A stretch of 64,000 nucleotides of DNA from Anastatus disparis (lineage: Eukaryota > Arthropoda > Insecta > Hymenoptera > Eupelmidae), in contig JAFFSR010000019.1 in NCBI GenBank assembly GCA_017163975.1, forward strand, positions 124,001-188,000, in the 5' to 3' direction. Both the position numbers and the translations under genes were made by a program. Positions 11,397-22,075 of the stretch are shown in pieces. Position 1 is the first letter of the stretch. Each line of letters opens with the position of its first letter. Under the pieces are notes generated by a model that was not told the DNA's origin, searched no databases, and worked only from the letters and a program-made list of their open reading frames with translations.

Positions 11397-11997
11397 ATCA
11401 GGCGTCAAATCAAATGCAAAGAGACAGTACTACCTTTTAGAGAGACAGGTTACTACCTTCTGGATAAGTGGTTCGGCTGACATCAATACTGTCGTTGAGA
11501 AAATGTATACCAGTACCGAAGAATCGCGTGTGATAAGCGTCCACATAGAGTTTACTATTTGCTATGTATTTTGACTGTAGGGGTTTGCTTGATATTTGTA
11601 ATCCATCGACGTAAAGAGAGAGAAAATTGATAGAATAATTTTAAAAGTTGAAAGGATTAAATTGTCGATTGCCGTTAAAGGCTCGGTTACTCACAAAATC
11701 TATGATGATCCTTTTTGGCAACTGACCCAATATAACATTATCAAGAGCATCTCCTAAAATTTCGCTATGAAGAGTGAATGATTTGACTTCCACTCTTGTT
11801 ATTGGGTATTTTGCAGTAGTTTTGGCCAAAAAATTAGCATAAGCCAATAGTACGGCTGGACTTATTTTAGCTTGACGGATGATTAGCGTCGCTTTTCTGA
11901 TGCATACTGAAAATTTTCCGTCATCGCTAAAATCCATCAAACAAAATGCGTCCTCGCTACGAGCGAGCCTCGCTCGCATCTTAACACCGTTTATCAA
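11397..11997 (-). pseudogene. Polinton/Maverick major capsid protein fragment
   Basis: The minus-strand frame 11997-11641 contains KYPITRVEVKSFTL, GQLPKRIIIDFVSNRAFNG and NPFNF. These blocks are typical of the F54H12.2-like proteins, which are the double jelly-roll capsid proteins of Polinton/Maverick elements. Downstream, in shifted frames, the family's next blocks are recognisable (a VDG..I.SKPL block near 11575-11590 and an FDLTPDF block near 11397-11420). At least two frameshifts and a stop separate these pieces. The N-terminus is missing upstream of 11997 and the C-terminus is lost at the junction with the satellite-filled element at 11396. No polymerase B, integrase or ATPase of such an element is seen in the window, so this is an isolated relic. 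Confidence 0.75.
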
Positions 11998-12433
11998 AAA
12001 TTTAACTTGATTAAATACATCGCAAAATTGTAATCATAGAACACAATAAAAGAGTAAATTCATTTTAAAAATATTTTACCTTCATAACAAAATTTAGTGT
12101 TTTTACTTAATTTAGTATTATTTTCATAATCAAACAGCACAAATGTAGTTCAGAATAAGACTATCGTTCATTATAATTAAACGAATGCAATTTTTCATGA
12201 TTATATAAAAAAGATATTTAAGAAACTTTATGAAAATAACATTTTTTTGTTAATTAGATTTATATAGGATGTATTTATATATTACAAATCGAACGTAAAT
12301 TATTTATTAAAATTGTTAAAATAATTACATGGTTTTAGCTAATAAAGGTTTTGATATTTTTAATTTTCATTAAATTTAAAATACTAAATTTCGTTCTTGG
12401 TAATAAAAAAAGTGTTAAGCATATAATTATAAA
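11998..12433. other. AT-rich spacer, no gene seen
   Basis: Unique AT-rich DNA between the capsid relic and the first of two related MITEs. No coding or repeat signal that I can support. Confidence 0.5.
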
Positions 12434-12665
12434 GTACCGTAGAGGATGTAATTTCTAATCGCCTAAGAGGTATTTCTAATCAGATATTTACATGTAAAAA
12501 AGTAAAAGTATATTTTTTTCACATAAACAAAGCACCTCCTACGCTTAACTATTTTTTTCTCATAAATTAAAAAAGTTTTTCCTTTTAAAATTTTATAGAA
12601 TATGATCTTTAATCAATGATGATCAGTAATTACGTCCTGATCAGGAACTACGTTCTTTACGGTAC
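12434..12665. mobile_element. MITE, GTACCGTARAGGAYGTAATT ends, copy 1
   Basis: This 232-bp element begins GTACCGTAGAGGATGTAATT and ends with the inverse (ACTACGTTCTTTACGGTAC), giving terminal inverted repeats of about 27 bp. The interior is non-coding. A second copy lies 418 bp to the right in the same orientation. Confidence 0.8.
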
Positions 12666-12851
12666 GTTATAGCTAGATTTATTACAAAAATAAGTGTTGT
12701 TGTTCAGTTAGTTTTAATAAAATAAAGATAATATGTATTACGGTACATATTGCGCATAAAAGCGAAAAATAACTTGAGAAATAACTGAAAAAACATCTTG
12801 AATTTAGATACTGCTGCGTACAAAACTTTGAACCAATTTTATTTTGTTTAA

Positions 12852-13087
12852 GTACCGTGAAGGACGTAATTTCTGATCACTTAGGAGGTATTTCTGATCA
12901 CATATTTACATGCAAAAAAGTAAAAGTATATTTCTTTTTCACACAAACGAAGCATTTCTTACGCTCAATCTATTTTTTCTCATAAATTAAAAAAAAGTTT
13001 TTCCTACTAAAATCTTATAGATTATGATTTATAATAAATAATGATCAGAAATTACGCCCTGATCAGGAATTACGTCCTTTACGGTAC
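12852..13087. mobile_element. MITE, GTACCGTRRAGGACGTAATT ends, copy 2
   Basis: This 236-bp direct copy of the element at 12434 has better preserved ends: GTACCGTGAAGGACGTAATT at the left and AATTACGTCCTTTACGGTAC at the right. The two copies align along their whole length with scattered substitutions, so both are full-length insertions and not a tandem duplication of flanking DNA. Confidence 0.8.
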
Positions 13088-14755
13088 CTTCAAACAATAT
13101 AAAAAAAAAATTTTAAGCCGTTTATATTATCAGGAACGCACCTAAATCTGTACCTGAAAGTAGGTAAAAAACGCCATTTTCCAAAATGTATATAACTTCA
13201 AAAGTGCGTAATTGCGAAGTTTGGTAACTGATTGGAAAGCTCAAGGTCTCAAATAAAAGGCTTCAAAAAGACAAAAAAAAATTAGACCAGAAAGATTCAA
13301 AAGTATCAAAAAGGAAAGATTTTACATCTGTTTAAAAATAAGTGAAAAATAAAAAAATGAGCAAAAAGTGGGGTTTAAAAATTTATACGCACACTACTAC
13401 AATTTGCTTTGAATGAATTTATACTAAACTATCTTAAAGATCGATATTCTCACGAAGAGATTAAGACTTGCTGAAGTCAAAAATACGTAGAACTCGAGTT
13501 TCGGCACTAGGTTCAAAAATGGCTAAGAATAGCCAAAAAAACGACATTTTTTCAACTTTTAATGACTATATCTCAGCGAGTTTTCAAACTAGAGAGCTGA
13601 AATCTTGCATAGTTTATAGTACTTAAAAATATCTCATGATCAGTTAACTCGATAACTTCCATGCGAGGACATTGTCCGAAATGTATTATGTTTACCTATA
13701 TATATATATATATACTAAGGGGAATACCACCCTGCTTGCCCCGCTTGCCAACTCCACGTTAGATCAAATATATATTTGTAGCGTTCTAAATTAATTACGA
13801 ACGAAAAGCTCTGCGCTAGACAAAGATGAAAAACTTTGTTTTAATGGCAAAAAAGGTATTATTGAAAATGGGTATGAACACTCTTTTGTATTTTGCGTAT
13901 GTTAATGTTATGTATTTTTAGACTCAATGAATTTTACAGTATGCAATTTATTTTTCAAGTTATATACAAAGCATAAAAAATTTTTTGTCTTTTAATAAAA
14001 TGAAAAAAAAATGATTTCGTCTGTAAAAATGTAGTAAAATAGTTGATTTTTAGTTTGGATTTGTAAACTAATTATAGTTTTGATAAATGTAAATTTGTCA
14101 GAATTGCAGCTATCATTGATTATAGTTATTTAAAGTTACAGAATTAAAAAATAAATCGAATAGTTAATTCAATATTTAAAAACTTATATTTATTTACAAA
14201 AATTGTAGATTATATAATAATTGCTATTTTTATTGCACCAAAATAATCGAATATAACCTTTTACGAATTTGAATAATCAATCAAAGAAAATCTGTTTCAT
14301 AACTAAAATAAAAACAAAGAAGTAAAAAGTCGTTACTTACAACAAACCTACTTTGCATAATTCAAAAAATTTAAGTTCGAAACCAAAGACACGTGTTAAA
14401 TATATATATGTTTGTGTTTATATATACGTTGTCATGGGTTAAATAACAAATCGAAATTTGTTGGATATTAATCGTTAAGTCATCTGACAAATGACAATGT
14501 GAATGAATATAAAATTTGCGTGTATTTTTTCGGGCTTTTAATAAACGTATTTTCTAAATATTTTTGTTTATTTATATAGTTGTTAAATTAAATATTTTGG
14601 TATTTTCATTTTTGGTAAGGTATTTTCAACAAGGTATGAAATTAAAGGTTAAGTTTTTTTTATGAGAAAAGAGCATATAGTTAATAATATTTAAGGGTAG
14701 GGTTAGGATTGCACAAGTATAAGAAGTGTAGGGGCGGGTTTTTGAAGCCCGTAAG
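13088..14755. other. AT-rich non-coding sequence
   Basis: No gene. The stretch 13140-13690 has the look of decayed transposon terminal-repeat DNA (TATATCTCAGCGAGTTTTCA and similar), but I find no partner arm in the window. A (TA)n run lies at about 13698-13715. Confidence 0.5.
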
Positions 14756-14759
14756 CAGG

Positions 14760-14945
14760 AGAACGAACGAACACTATCTCCACCATCGCCACCGCTTTGC
14801 GGAACAAAGAAAAAGGTTTAAGACAGCCTTACCGTAACCCTAGGGAATACCCCGCTTTGAAAAGCATCGATCCTCTCTCACAAGACTTTTGGCTTTTAGA
14901 AAGGTATCTCTTTAAACTTCTTAAAGAGTATTTAAATGTGGACGA
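14760..14945 (+). CDS. Exon-like open frame, product unknown
   Basis: An open stretch of about 55 codons encodes NKEKGLRQPYRNPREYPALK and then SIDPLSQDFWLLERYLFKLL. This balanced, protein-like composition stands out from the AT-rich surroundings. An AG (GTAAGCAG) precedes it near 14759 and a GT lies near 14937, so it could be an internal exon. There is no ATG at its start, and I do not recognise the family. The T-rich tract after 14949 makes the apparent C-terminus poly-Phe, which is unlikely to be coding. It could also be a transposon relic. Confidence 0.3.
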
Positions 14946-14999
14946 TGCCTTTTTTTTCTTCTTCTTCTTTCAATACTTTATTAATATACTTACATGTAT

Positions 15000-15476
15000 A
15001 TTAATATGTATGTAAAATTTTTACAAACTTTAAAATTCCGTTTAAGTACGAGTATTTTAGATGTGAATTGATAAATTTATGACGTTTTAGTGTTCAATAA
15101 ATATTTTTACAAATATTTATTGAATTCATATCGTAATAAGCATAATAATGATCTTTTAAATATCGTCCAGAATACCAAAGTATTTTACGCGTTTTATGAT
15201 TAACATAAAAACGTCATAACTCTACCAATTTTCGTACAGAAAGATCGTACCTAAATGAGAGTTAAAGATGATAAATATTATTTTCATGACTTGTATTTCT
15301 AAATATTTTTGCATAAATTTCCTATTATTTGTATTTCAAATTTTATTCTTATTGGTATACAGATCATTTAAAATTTTAAGAATTCAAATCATTGGATACT
15401 TTACTTATTTGACATTTTGATCAATTTCTTTTTCATTGTTATCTATCACAACTATCGGTCACGTATGATAAAAATA
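15000..15476. other. AT-rich spacer, no gene seen
   Basis: Unique AT-rich sequence with no coding or repeat signal that I can support. Confidence 0.5.
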
Positions 15477-15891
15477 TTAAGAGGCCGCCGTATTCTCTGT
15501 CTTTTTCTAATTACAAAATTATTTTTTTTTCAAAAACTAGCAGCTAAAGGCGGAAATGAAGAGATGATTTCGATTTGTATAATGAAAATCGATACTTTCT
15601 TTTATAAAGATAAGTTGATTTTATCGCTTCATTTTCGCGAAAACTTGAAATAACTTATAAAATTGGAGATTAGAGGCAGGAAATATGATTTTTAAGTTAT
15701 TCCAACTTTTCTAGAAAACAAAGCGACAAAATTAATTTATTCTCATTAGAGAAAACATTGCTATTTATTATACGCATCGGAACCATCTCTTAATTTCTGC
15801 CTCCAGTAACTAGTTTTTATAAAAAATGAATTTTAAAGAGTTGGTAAAACAGGTATCTGTGTCGGTATACGGCAGTCTCTCAAAATGTTAA
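15477..15891. mobile_element. TTAA-flanked palindromic MITE, family alpha, degraded copy
   Basis: Flanked by TTAA at 15477-15480 and 15888-15891. The left end GAGGCCGCCGTATTCTCTGT and the interior (TTTTATCGCTTCATTTTCGC near 15620, inversely AACAAAGCGACAAAATTAAT near 15718) form an imperfect palindrome. It is homologous in layout to the better preserved copies at 30648 and 45689. Its right end is eroded. Non-coding. Confidence 0.65.
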
Positions 15892-16077
15892 TTTTTCCAT
15901 CTTTTCTTTTCCTAAAATTCAAAATGTTGATACCTTTTTTTAGAAAATTCATTACATTTTAAATAATTGAAACATCATTTAAATCTTATTCAAAATCGAT
16001 GTTAATTTTAATTAATTTGTTTAATAATAATTATAATGTTTAAAGCTTCTTTATAATTATATTCTAATTATATTGAT

Positions 16078-16852
16078 TTAAGAGTAGGCCGGATTCGCTG
16101 TCCTTGTCTAATTGAGATTTTTGTTATTTACTCAAGTATTAATCAGTTTATCTGCAAATTCAAGCTTAAGAAGGGGCCGAACTATATGTCTTTGTCTAAT
16201 AGCGTTTTTCATCATTTATGTAAGCACTATCCGGTATAACAAGAAAAAAATAGCAGCCCCCGCTAGATATTAGTATAATAAATAAATTTTGTAATAACAA
16301 CCAAATTTTTTCACTGCGTAGTTTTTGAATAATTAGAGACCTACCAAAAAAAGATAGGTTATATTCTAGATTGCTAGTAGGTCTCTAATTAGTCAAAAAC
16401 TATGCGGTAAAAAATTTGGTTGTTATTACAAAATTTACTAATTATACTAATATCTAGCGGGGGCTGCTATTTTTTTCTTGTTATACCGGATAGTGTTTAC
16501 ATAAATGATGAAAAACGCTATTAGACAAAGACAGATAGTTCGGCCCCTTCTTAAGCGCAATAGATATTATTACTACAAATATGTATGCACAAGAAAAAAA
16601 AATTTACCGCTTTGTTTTTGAGAAAAGTAAGGAACGCTAAAATATTATAAACATAAACTTTTACTTCGGCGTTCCTTACTTTTCTCAAAAACAAAGCGGT
16701 AGAATTTTTTTCTTCTGCATAGATGTTCATAATAATAATATCTATTGCGCTTAGCCTTTAATTTGAAATCACATTGATTAATACTTGAATAAATAACAAA
16801 AAACTCATATGTTACTCGGTCGGTATCAGATTCTACTCTGGCCTGGTCTTAA
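16078..16852. mobile_element. TTAA-flanked palindromic MITE, family gamma, copy 1
   Basis: TTAA at 16078-16081 and 16849-16852. The left end GAGTAGGCCGGATTCGCTGT is followed by ATTTACTCAAGTATTAATCA, whose inverse is near 16775. A central hairpin at 16580-16720 pairs TTTGAGAAAAGTAAGGAACG with its complement around ATTATAAACATAAAC. Another TTAA MITE (16166-16554) sits inside the left arm. The right terminus is degraded. The full-length relative is at 56119. Confidence 0.8.
16166..16554. mobile_element. TTAA-flanked palindromic MITE, family beta, copy 1 (nested)
   Basis: 389 bp between TTAA sites at 16166-16169 and 16551-16554. The ends GAAGGGGCCGAACTATATGT and its inverse are nearly perfect, and the whole element folds on itself, for example CTAGATATTAGTATAATAAA near 16263 against its complement near 16435. 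It is inserted in the left arm of the gamma element, just before GCGCAATAGATATT. Non-coding. Confidence 0.9.
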
Positions 16853-19427
16853 CGTTAAAGATAACGTATCAATCGATGTTTAACATCGTAGCAAGTCTGT
16901 TAACACATCAGTTCGTTAATTTGCCATGAGAAATTTCGACCTTTATCAGTTTAATCAACGGGGAAAAAATAGGAGTGTCTTTTTGCTCGACATTTGTCTT
17001 ACAATCGTACTCAACTTTGCAGTTTCTCCGTTTCTTTGTAAAAAAAAAAGGGAAAAGAAGGTGGACTTGCAGTCACAGTAATTTTGAAGATACGCGTGCG
17101 CTCAACTTTTTAGAAAAAAAATGCTAATTGCGTTTCTTTCCCTACGATTTCTATACCAAAAAGTAATTTTAGTTCCGAAGTTATGCTTCGTAAAAAAATA
17201 AATTAGAGGGACCGAGAAGGAGAGATACCTAAAATTATTTATGTCTTTGAAGTAAACAATTAAAGCTTTTTGGATTTTTGGTTACTTGGTCATTGTATAA
17301 TATACGATGATTATCTTTTTTCTTTCGGTTTGGTCGCGTGCGATAGTCACGCTATATACGGGGACCGTTCGAAAGGCTAATTTTCTAAATCGATGCGAAC
17401 AGCTGCAGCATGCATCGAAGTGTGGTAAGGATAGAATTTATAAAAAGGATAAGTGTATTCGCAAATAAAAAGTTAAAAGTAGAAATTGAAGAAAAAAAAC
17501 ATGACTGCGTCGATGAACTTTTTTTTGTTATAATAGCCCTAAGCTATATTGCAATACACATTCTTGAAAATTTATCTGTACGCTTGTAGTTGGATGTTGA
17601 TTGAATATCTTTTCTTATTTTTAAGGTAGTTCTATTGGTTTTTCACTTTGCTATAGAATTTTTTGGAATTAAAATATGTTGTAAATTAAGATTCACGCTT
17701 TACAATGGTATTTTGATTTGGGCCAATATCCACCTTCACCTTTTAGATATTTTAGTTTAAACTTTGCTGAATTTAACATGAGAGTATATGGGCGAAGCGC
17801 TTGAAACGTAACATTTTATAAGATTGTGTAAAAAGTTTTCCTTCATACCCGTGCCGGAACTTCGCCTAAAAGTGCCTCTCGTGCGGCAGGGAACGGGCAA
17901 ATTACATTTGTGATTTTCGTTACAGTCACATGCTCAGAAACCACTGCGCACCTTCATACTACAACAGTTTCGGTCGCTTCACAGTCTGCTGCATGTTCCG
18001 ACTATATCTATATATACTCAGTATGTCTAACCTCTGTTATTATACATCAAACATCGTTAGACATGACTGTTAAAATTATGAAATACACACACACATGATA
18101 ATTACACACGTTTTTTTTATATGAATTATCATTAGAATATTTACTGTATATCCTATGTTATCAGCTATAGGATACACATGTTCCGTTTTTTCACATTTCT
18201 TTCATGCATACACAATTTTTTTTTAACTCGCGATATTTTTTTCACGACACTCACAACACGCTTTTAGACACTTAAAAAATAAAAATACAATAAAATAATT
18301 GAATATTTATGTTCTTTTTTTTTCTTTACACGTTTTATTTATTTGAATTGTTAAATAAAACGAATTGTTTATCCTATGTTAACCGCTATAGGACTTTTAT
18401 TTGCGATCCTCTCTCTCTTTCTCTCTCTCTTTCACGCTCTCAACGTATACTATAGTTGCTTGCGCATGCGCGCTACAACAAACTAAAGCATCAAATGACT
18501 TTTCACTAGAAGTCGTTTTCGATGTATTTTTTTACTTAAAAATGAATTTTTATCTTTTTGGGATGGCGAAGTTCCGGCCGGGCATGAAGGAAAATCGTAT
18601 ACGCTCCTCGGCACGAAAAAGGCTCATCATATGCGCGTGTTTTGCTTTACACGCGCATGTAATGAGCCTGTTTCGTACCTCGGAACGTAATATACTATTT
18701 CATAGATTTCAAAGAAATAAAATCTTATAATCTCAAGGATTAAAATGGTACCTTGTAGAATATAGCGATCGATCCTCAATTCCGAAATAAAAGGAAAATG
18801 ATGTCCTTACTCTATATTAATTTACACGTAAACATGCTGTCTTACGATTTGTATTGTGTATACTAACAGAATCTGCGCACAAACATGTTTTTGAATTATG
18901 GTGCGAACACAGAACTCAACCAATTTATCTTTCGTATAGTGTGAATTTGTAAGAAACATATTACTTCACAATGAGAACCACTGGACCAATAGAACTACCT
19001 TAAAGGAAAAGAAGGATAAGACCGCACAATGAGACACAAACTTAGGGCTTAGAAAATATTTTGAACACAGTTTTATATTCATGTTTAACCAATTTTTACA
19101 AAAATTTCTTTTCAAGTAGCACCTGTAATGCGAGTTCTTTTCTTTGAGTTGATAAGATCAATCAAGAAATTTATTGTTTTAGTTGTAAGTTCTCATATCT
19201 TTCTCATTAAATTGAATTATTTGTAATCATTATATATATTTTTTATTGATTTTTTATTTTAATAGTTTATAGTGTATTTCTCAGTGTAAAAGGGTTTAAA
19301 GTTATATATTTATGAAACGTTTTGAAGTTTTATTTCGTTTATTTATTGATTATTATAAAAAGAATATTTGAAATTGTACTTGGAATTCAATAATCAAAGA
19401 AATTGTTGAAAAATTCTCAGTTAAATA
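16853..19427. other. Long non-coding stretch with several dyads
   Basis: No credible gene. An inverted pair, CCCGTGCCGGAACTTCGCC (about 17849) and GGCGAAGTTCCGGCCGGGC (about 18562), brackets ~700 bp and may mark an old palindromic element. A near-palindrome TATCCTATgttatcagctATAGGATA at 18149-18174 recurs in part at 18370-18394. CT-rich DNA is at 18411-18435. Short open frames of 60-110 codons in this region look random. Confidence 0.45.
18606..18690. other. Strong hairpin, ~34-bp arms
   Basis: CGGCACGAAAAAGGCTCATC followed by ATGCGCGTGT pairs across an 8-base loop with ACACGCGCATGTAATGAGCC followed by TGTTTCGTACC. There are only a few mismatches and the arms are richer in GC than the surroundings. 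It lies inside the right flank of the larger inverted pair described for this region. It could be the centre of a MITE or a small-RNA precursor; the sequence alone does not decide. Confidence 0.55.
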
Positions 19428-20086
19428 ACACAGGCCAACATGGTTTTGTTGTCAAAAAGTGGAGGGTCATTTCCGAAGTAATTTTTTGCGTAGAATCCGA
19501 ATCCGGGGTCCGAATTGCTCTATCACGTCAGGATTTTGAGATATTTGAGGTTTTTTACCCAAAAAATGGCGTTTTTGGCTACTTTTGAGGTTATGTACAG
19601 AAGAGACAAAATTTTTTGGGAGTTTTTTTTTAGTTGCATCTTATAGCACTACTCTTCCTCTTTAATTTAAGTCGCGAGTTCAATACGATTTTTCTACACC
19701 TTCCAATTTGAAATTACCGGGAGTCCCTCACAATATTAAAAATGTTTTTTTTAATTTTGCCCCGTCTCACTTTGGAATTCCTTTAGCATACATTTCTTTA
19801 GTGTGAATCATTTAGTATAATTTTGCCCCGTCTCATTGATATACAATTTTTTATTATTTGTACAAAAAAGACCATTTGTATTGATTCTGTATTTATTGTA
19901 ACGCAAATAAATCATTTTTTAATACATTTTAAGCAACAATTTACTAGATAGCTCTTAATTGTTCGTTCATGGTGCCTTATTTTTTGGAAAAAATTTTGTG
20001 AATATTTGTATTTGATCTGTTGGTTAACAACTCGCTGGAGGTATAAAGTATTAAATTAAATATTCTAACTATTGATCATTTCAATA

Positions 20087-21768
20087 ATGACCTCGCGTAA
20101 GTGTTTAAATAATCCTGACAGCTTTTGCTACATTTGTAGTCGCTTCGTGTTCGCAAAAAATGCGATGAAAATCAATGAAACGATAAAAATATTTTATCTT
20201 AATTACTTCAATATTTCGATAACTAATCAGGATAAGTCTTGGGTTCCACATACGGCTTGTAAATCATGTGTTGAAACATTAAGACGTTGGTATAATGCCC
20301 ATAAAGAAGTAACACCAATGCCTTTCAAAACTCCTGCAATTTGGTGTGAACCTGTTAGCCACAATGAATGTTATTTCTGTTTAACCAAAACATTTGGATA
20401 TAATATTAAAAATGCTTGTAATATAAAATATCCGAATGTAGCAAGCGTAACGAAGCCTATTCCTTTTGCATCTGGTGATGTTCCTCCAAGCCCTCCATTT
20501 GTAAGAATAAATGTTGAAGACCATATAGTCTGTGACGATATTGAAAATCAGGATTTTGAAGACATCGAATCAACCTCTGATGCTCCTATTTTATTTGATC
20601 AGGCTTCTTTAAATGATTTAGACAGAGATTTAGGCTTGTCGAAAGAAAAATCTGAGTTGTTAGGATCAAGACTTCAAGAGAAACACCTTCTTGCTCCAGG
20701 AATTACTTTTAGTTGGTATCGTAATCGAGAGAAGGAATTAGTTGAGTATTATTCTGCATGTGATGAATATGTTTTTTGTAATGATGTTAAAGGCTTAATT
20801 GAAAAATTAGAACTTCCTTATGATACTGATCAATGGAGATTGTTTATTGATTCCTCAAAAACAAGTTTGAAAGCAGTTTTATTGCATAACTCAAATAAAT
20901 ATGCGTCAATACCTATTGCTCATTCTGTACACCTAAAGGAATCATATGAAAATGTAGAAACTATTCTTAAAGCAATAAAATATGAACAGCATAAAAGGGA
21001 AGTATGCGGAGACTTAAAAATGGTTTCAATGCTGCTTGGACAACAATTGGGTTATACAAAATATCCGTGCTTTATATGTTTGTGGGATAGCAGAGATAGA
21101 GTTAAGCATTACGTTACAAAGGATTGGCCTCTTCGTAAAACTTTAAAACCTGGAGATCCCAACATTATTCAACAACCGTTAATTGACTCTAAAAAAGTTT
21201 TGTTTATAAAATTAGGATTAATGAAGCAATTTGTAAAGGCTCTTGATACCGATGGTGCATTATTTCAATATCTTAGAGATAAATTCCCTTATTTAAGTGG
21301 AGGCGAAGATAAAAGAAGGAATATTTGTTGGACCACAAATAAGAGAATTAATGAAAACAACAGAGGTTGAACAGGTTATGACAAATGTAGAAAAAGAAGC
21401 CTGGATTAGCTTTAAAAAAAGTTGTTAAAGGATTTTTGGGTAATAATAAAGTTAGTGATTACAAAGAAATAGTTGACGATATGATTGAAAAATTTCAGAA
21501 TTTAGGTTGCAATATGAGCGTAAAATTGCATTATTTACACTCTCATTTAGAATGGTTTCCAGAAAATCTAGGTGCCGTAAGCGAAGAACAAGGTGAGCGA
21601 TCTCATCAGGACCTCAAAGAAATGGAAAGACGTTATCAGGGTAAATGGTCTCCAACAATGTTAGCGGACTATTGCTGGTGTCTTCAACGAGATGAGCTAA
21701 ATGTTCGTCATAAAAGACGGTCTGGGTCAAGATCTTTACTAGATCAAAAAAAAGATTTCATAAGTTAA
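20087..21768 (+). pseudogene. Transposase-like protein, two frameshifts
   Basis: From ATG 20087 the frame runs to TGA 21370. The protein logically continues in a second frame (about 21318-21422) and a third (21423-21768, ending TAA). The N-terminus has Cys pairs (CYICSR, CKSC, CYFC) suggesting zinc binding. The central part has LFIDSSKTSLKAVLLHN and VCGDLKMVSMLLGQQLGYTK, followed by FICLWDSRDR. The C-terminal part has LHSHLEWFPENLGAVS and GERSHQD. The spaced acidic residues (FIDSS, CGDLK, GERxHQD) suggest an RNase H-fold DDE/D nuclease. I know this as a common unnamed protein of insects and cnidarians. Its place between inverted repeats supports a transposase, but the superfamily name is unknown to me. 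Confidence 0.75.
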
Positions 21769-21786
21769 ACTGAAATAGTTTCTAAT

Positions 21787-22075
21787 CGTGAGAGGCGAGG
21801 GGACTCACGTAAATTAAGCGCCCCGATCATGAGAGTCGAGGGGACTCACGTAAATTAAGCACCCCGATCGTGAGAGGCGAGGGGACTCACGTAAATTAAG
21901 CACCCCGATCGTGAGAGGCGAGGGGACTCCACGTAAATTAAGCACCCCGATCGTGAGAGGCGAGGGGACTCACGTAAATTAAGCACCCCGATCGTGAGAG
22001 GCGGGGGACTCACGTAAATTAAGCACCCCGATCGTGAGAGGCGAGGGGACTGACGTAAATCCAGCACCCCAAAGG
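21787..22075. repeat. 41-bp tandem repeat, seven copies
   Basis: GTGAGAGGCGAGGGGACTCA, then CGTAAATTAAGCACCCCGATC, repeats every 41 bp starting near 21787. It follows the transposase stop by 18 bp and leads into ACTACGTCCACGTCGTTGTT near 22088. The same block-plus-tail occurs near 27560, 31310, 34020 and 34600, so it is a mobile segment and not part of this transposon alone. Confidence 0.9.

Noticed and set aside
9098..11480. Frames within the satellite-filled element
   Set aside because: The 38-residue period equals the 114-bp unit; others arise from the ~60-bp units. No independent coding signal.
11397..11997. Integrated polydnavirus or nudivirus gene
   Set aside because: The blocks fit the Polinton/Maverick capsid family better, and no other virus-type gene accompanies it.
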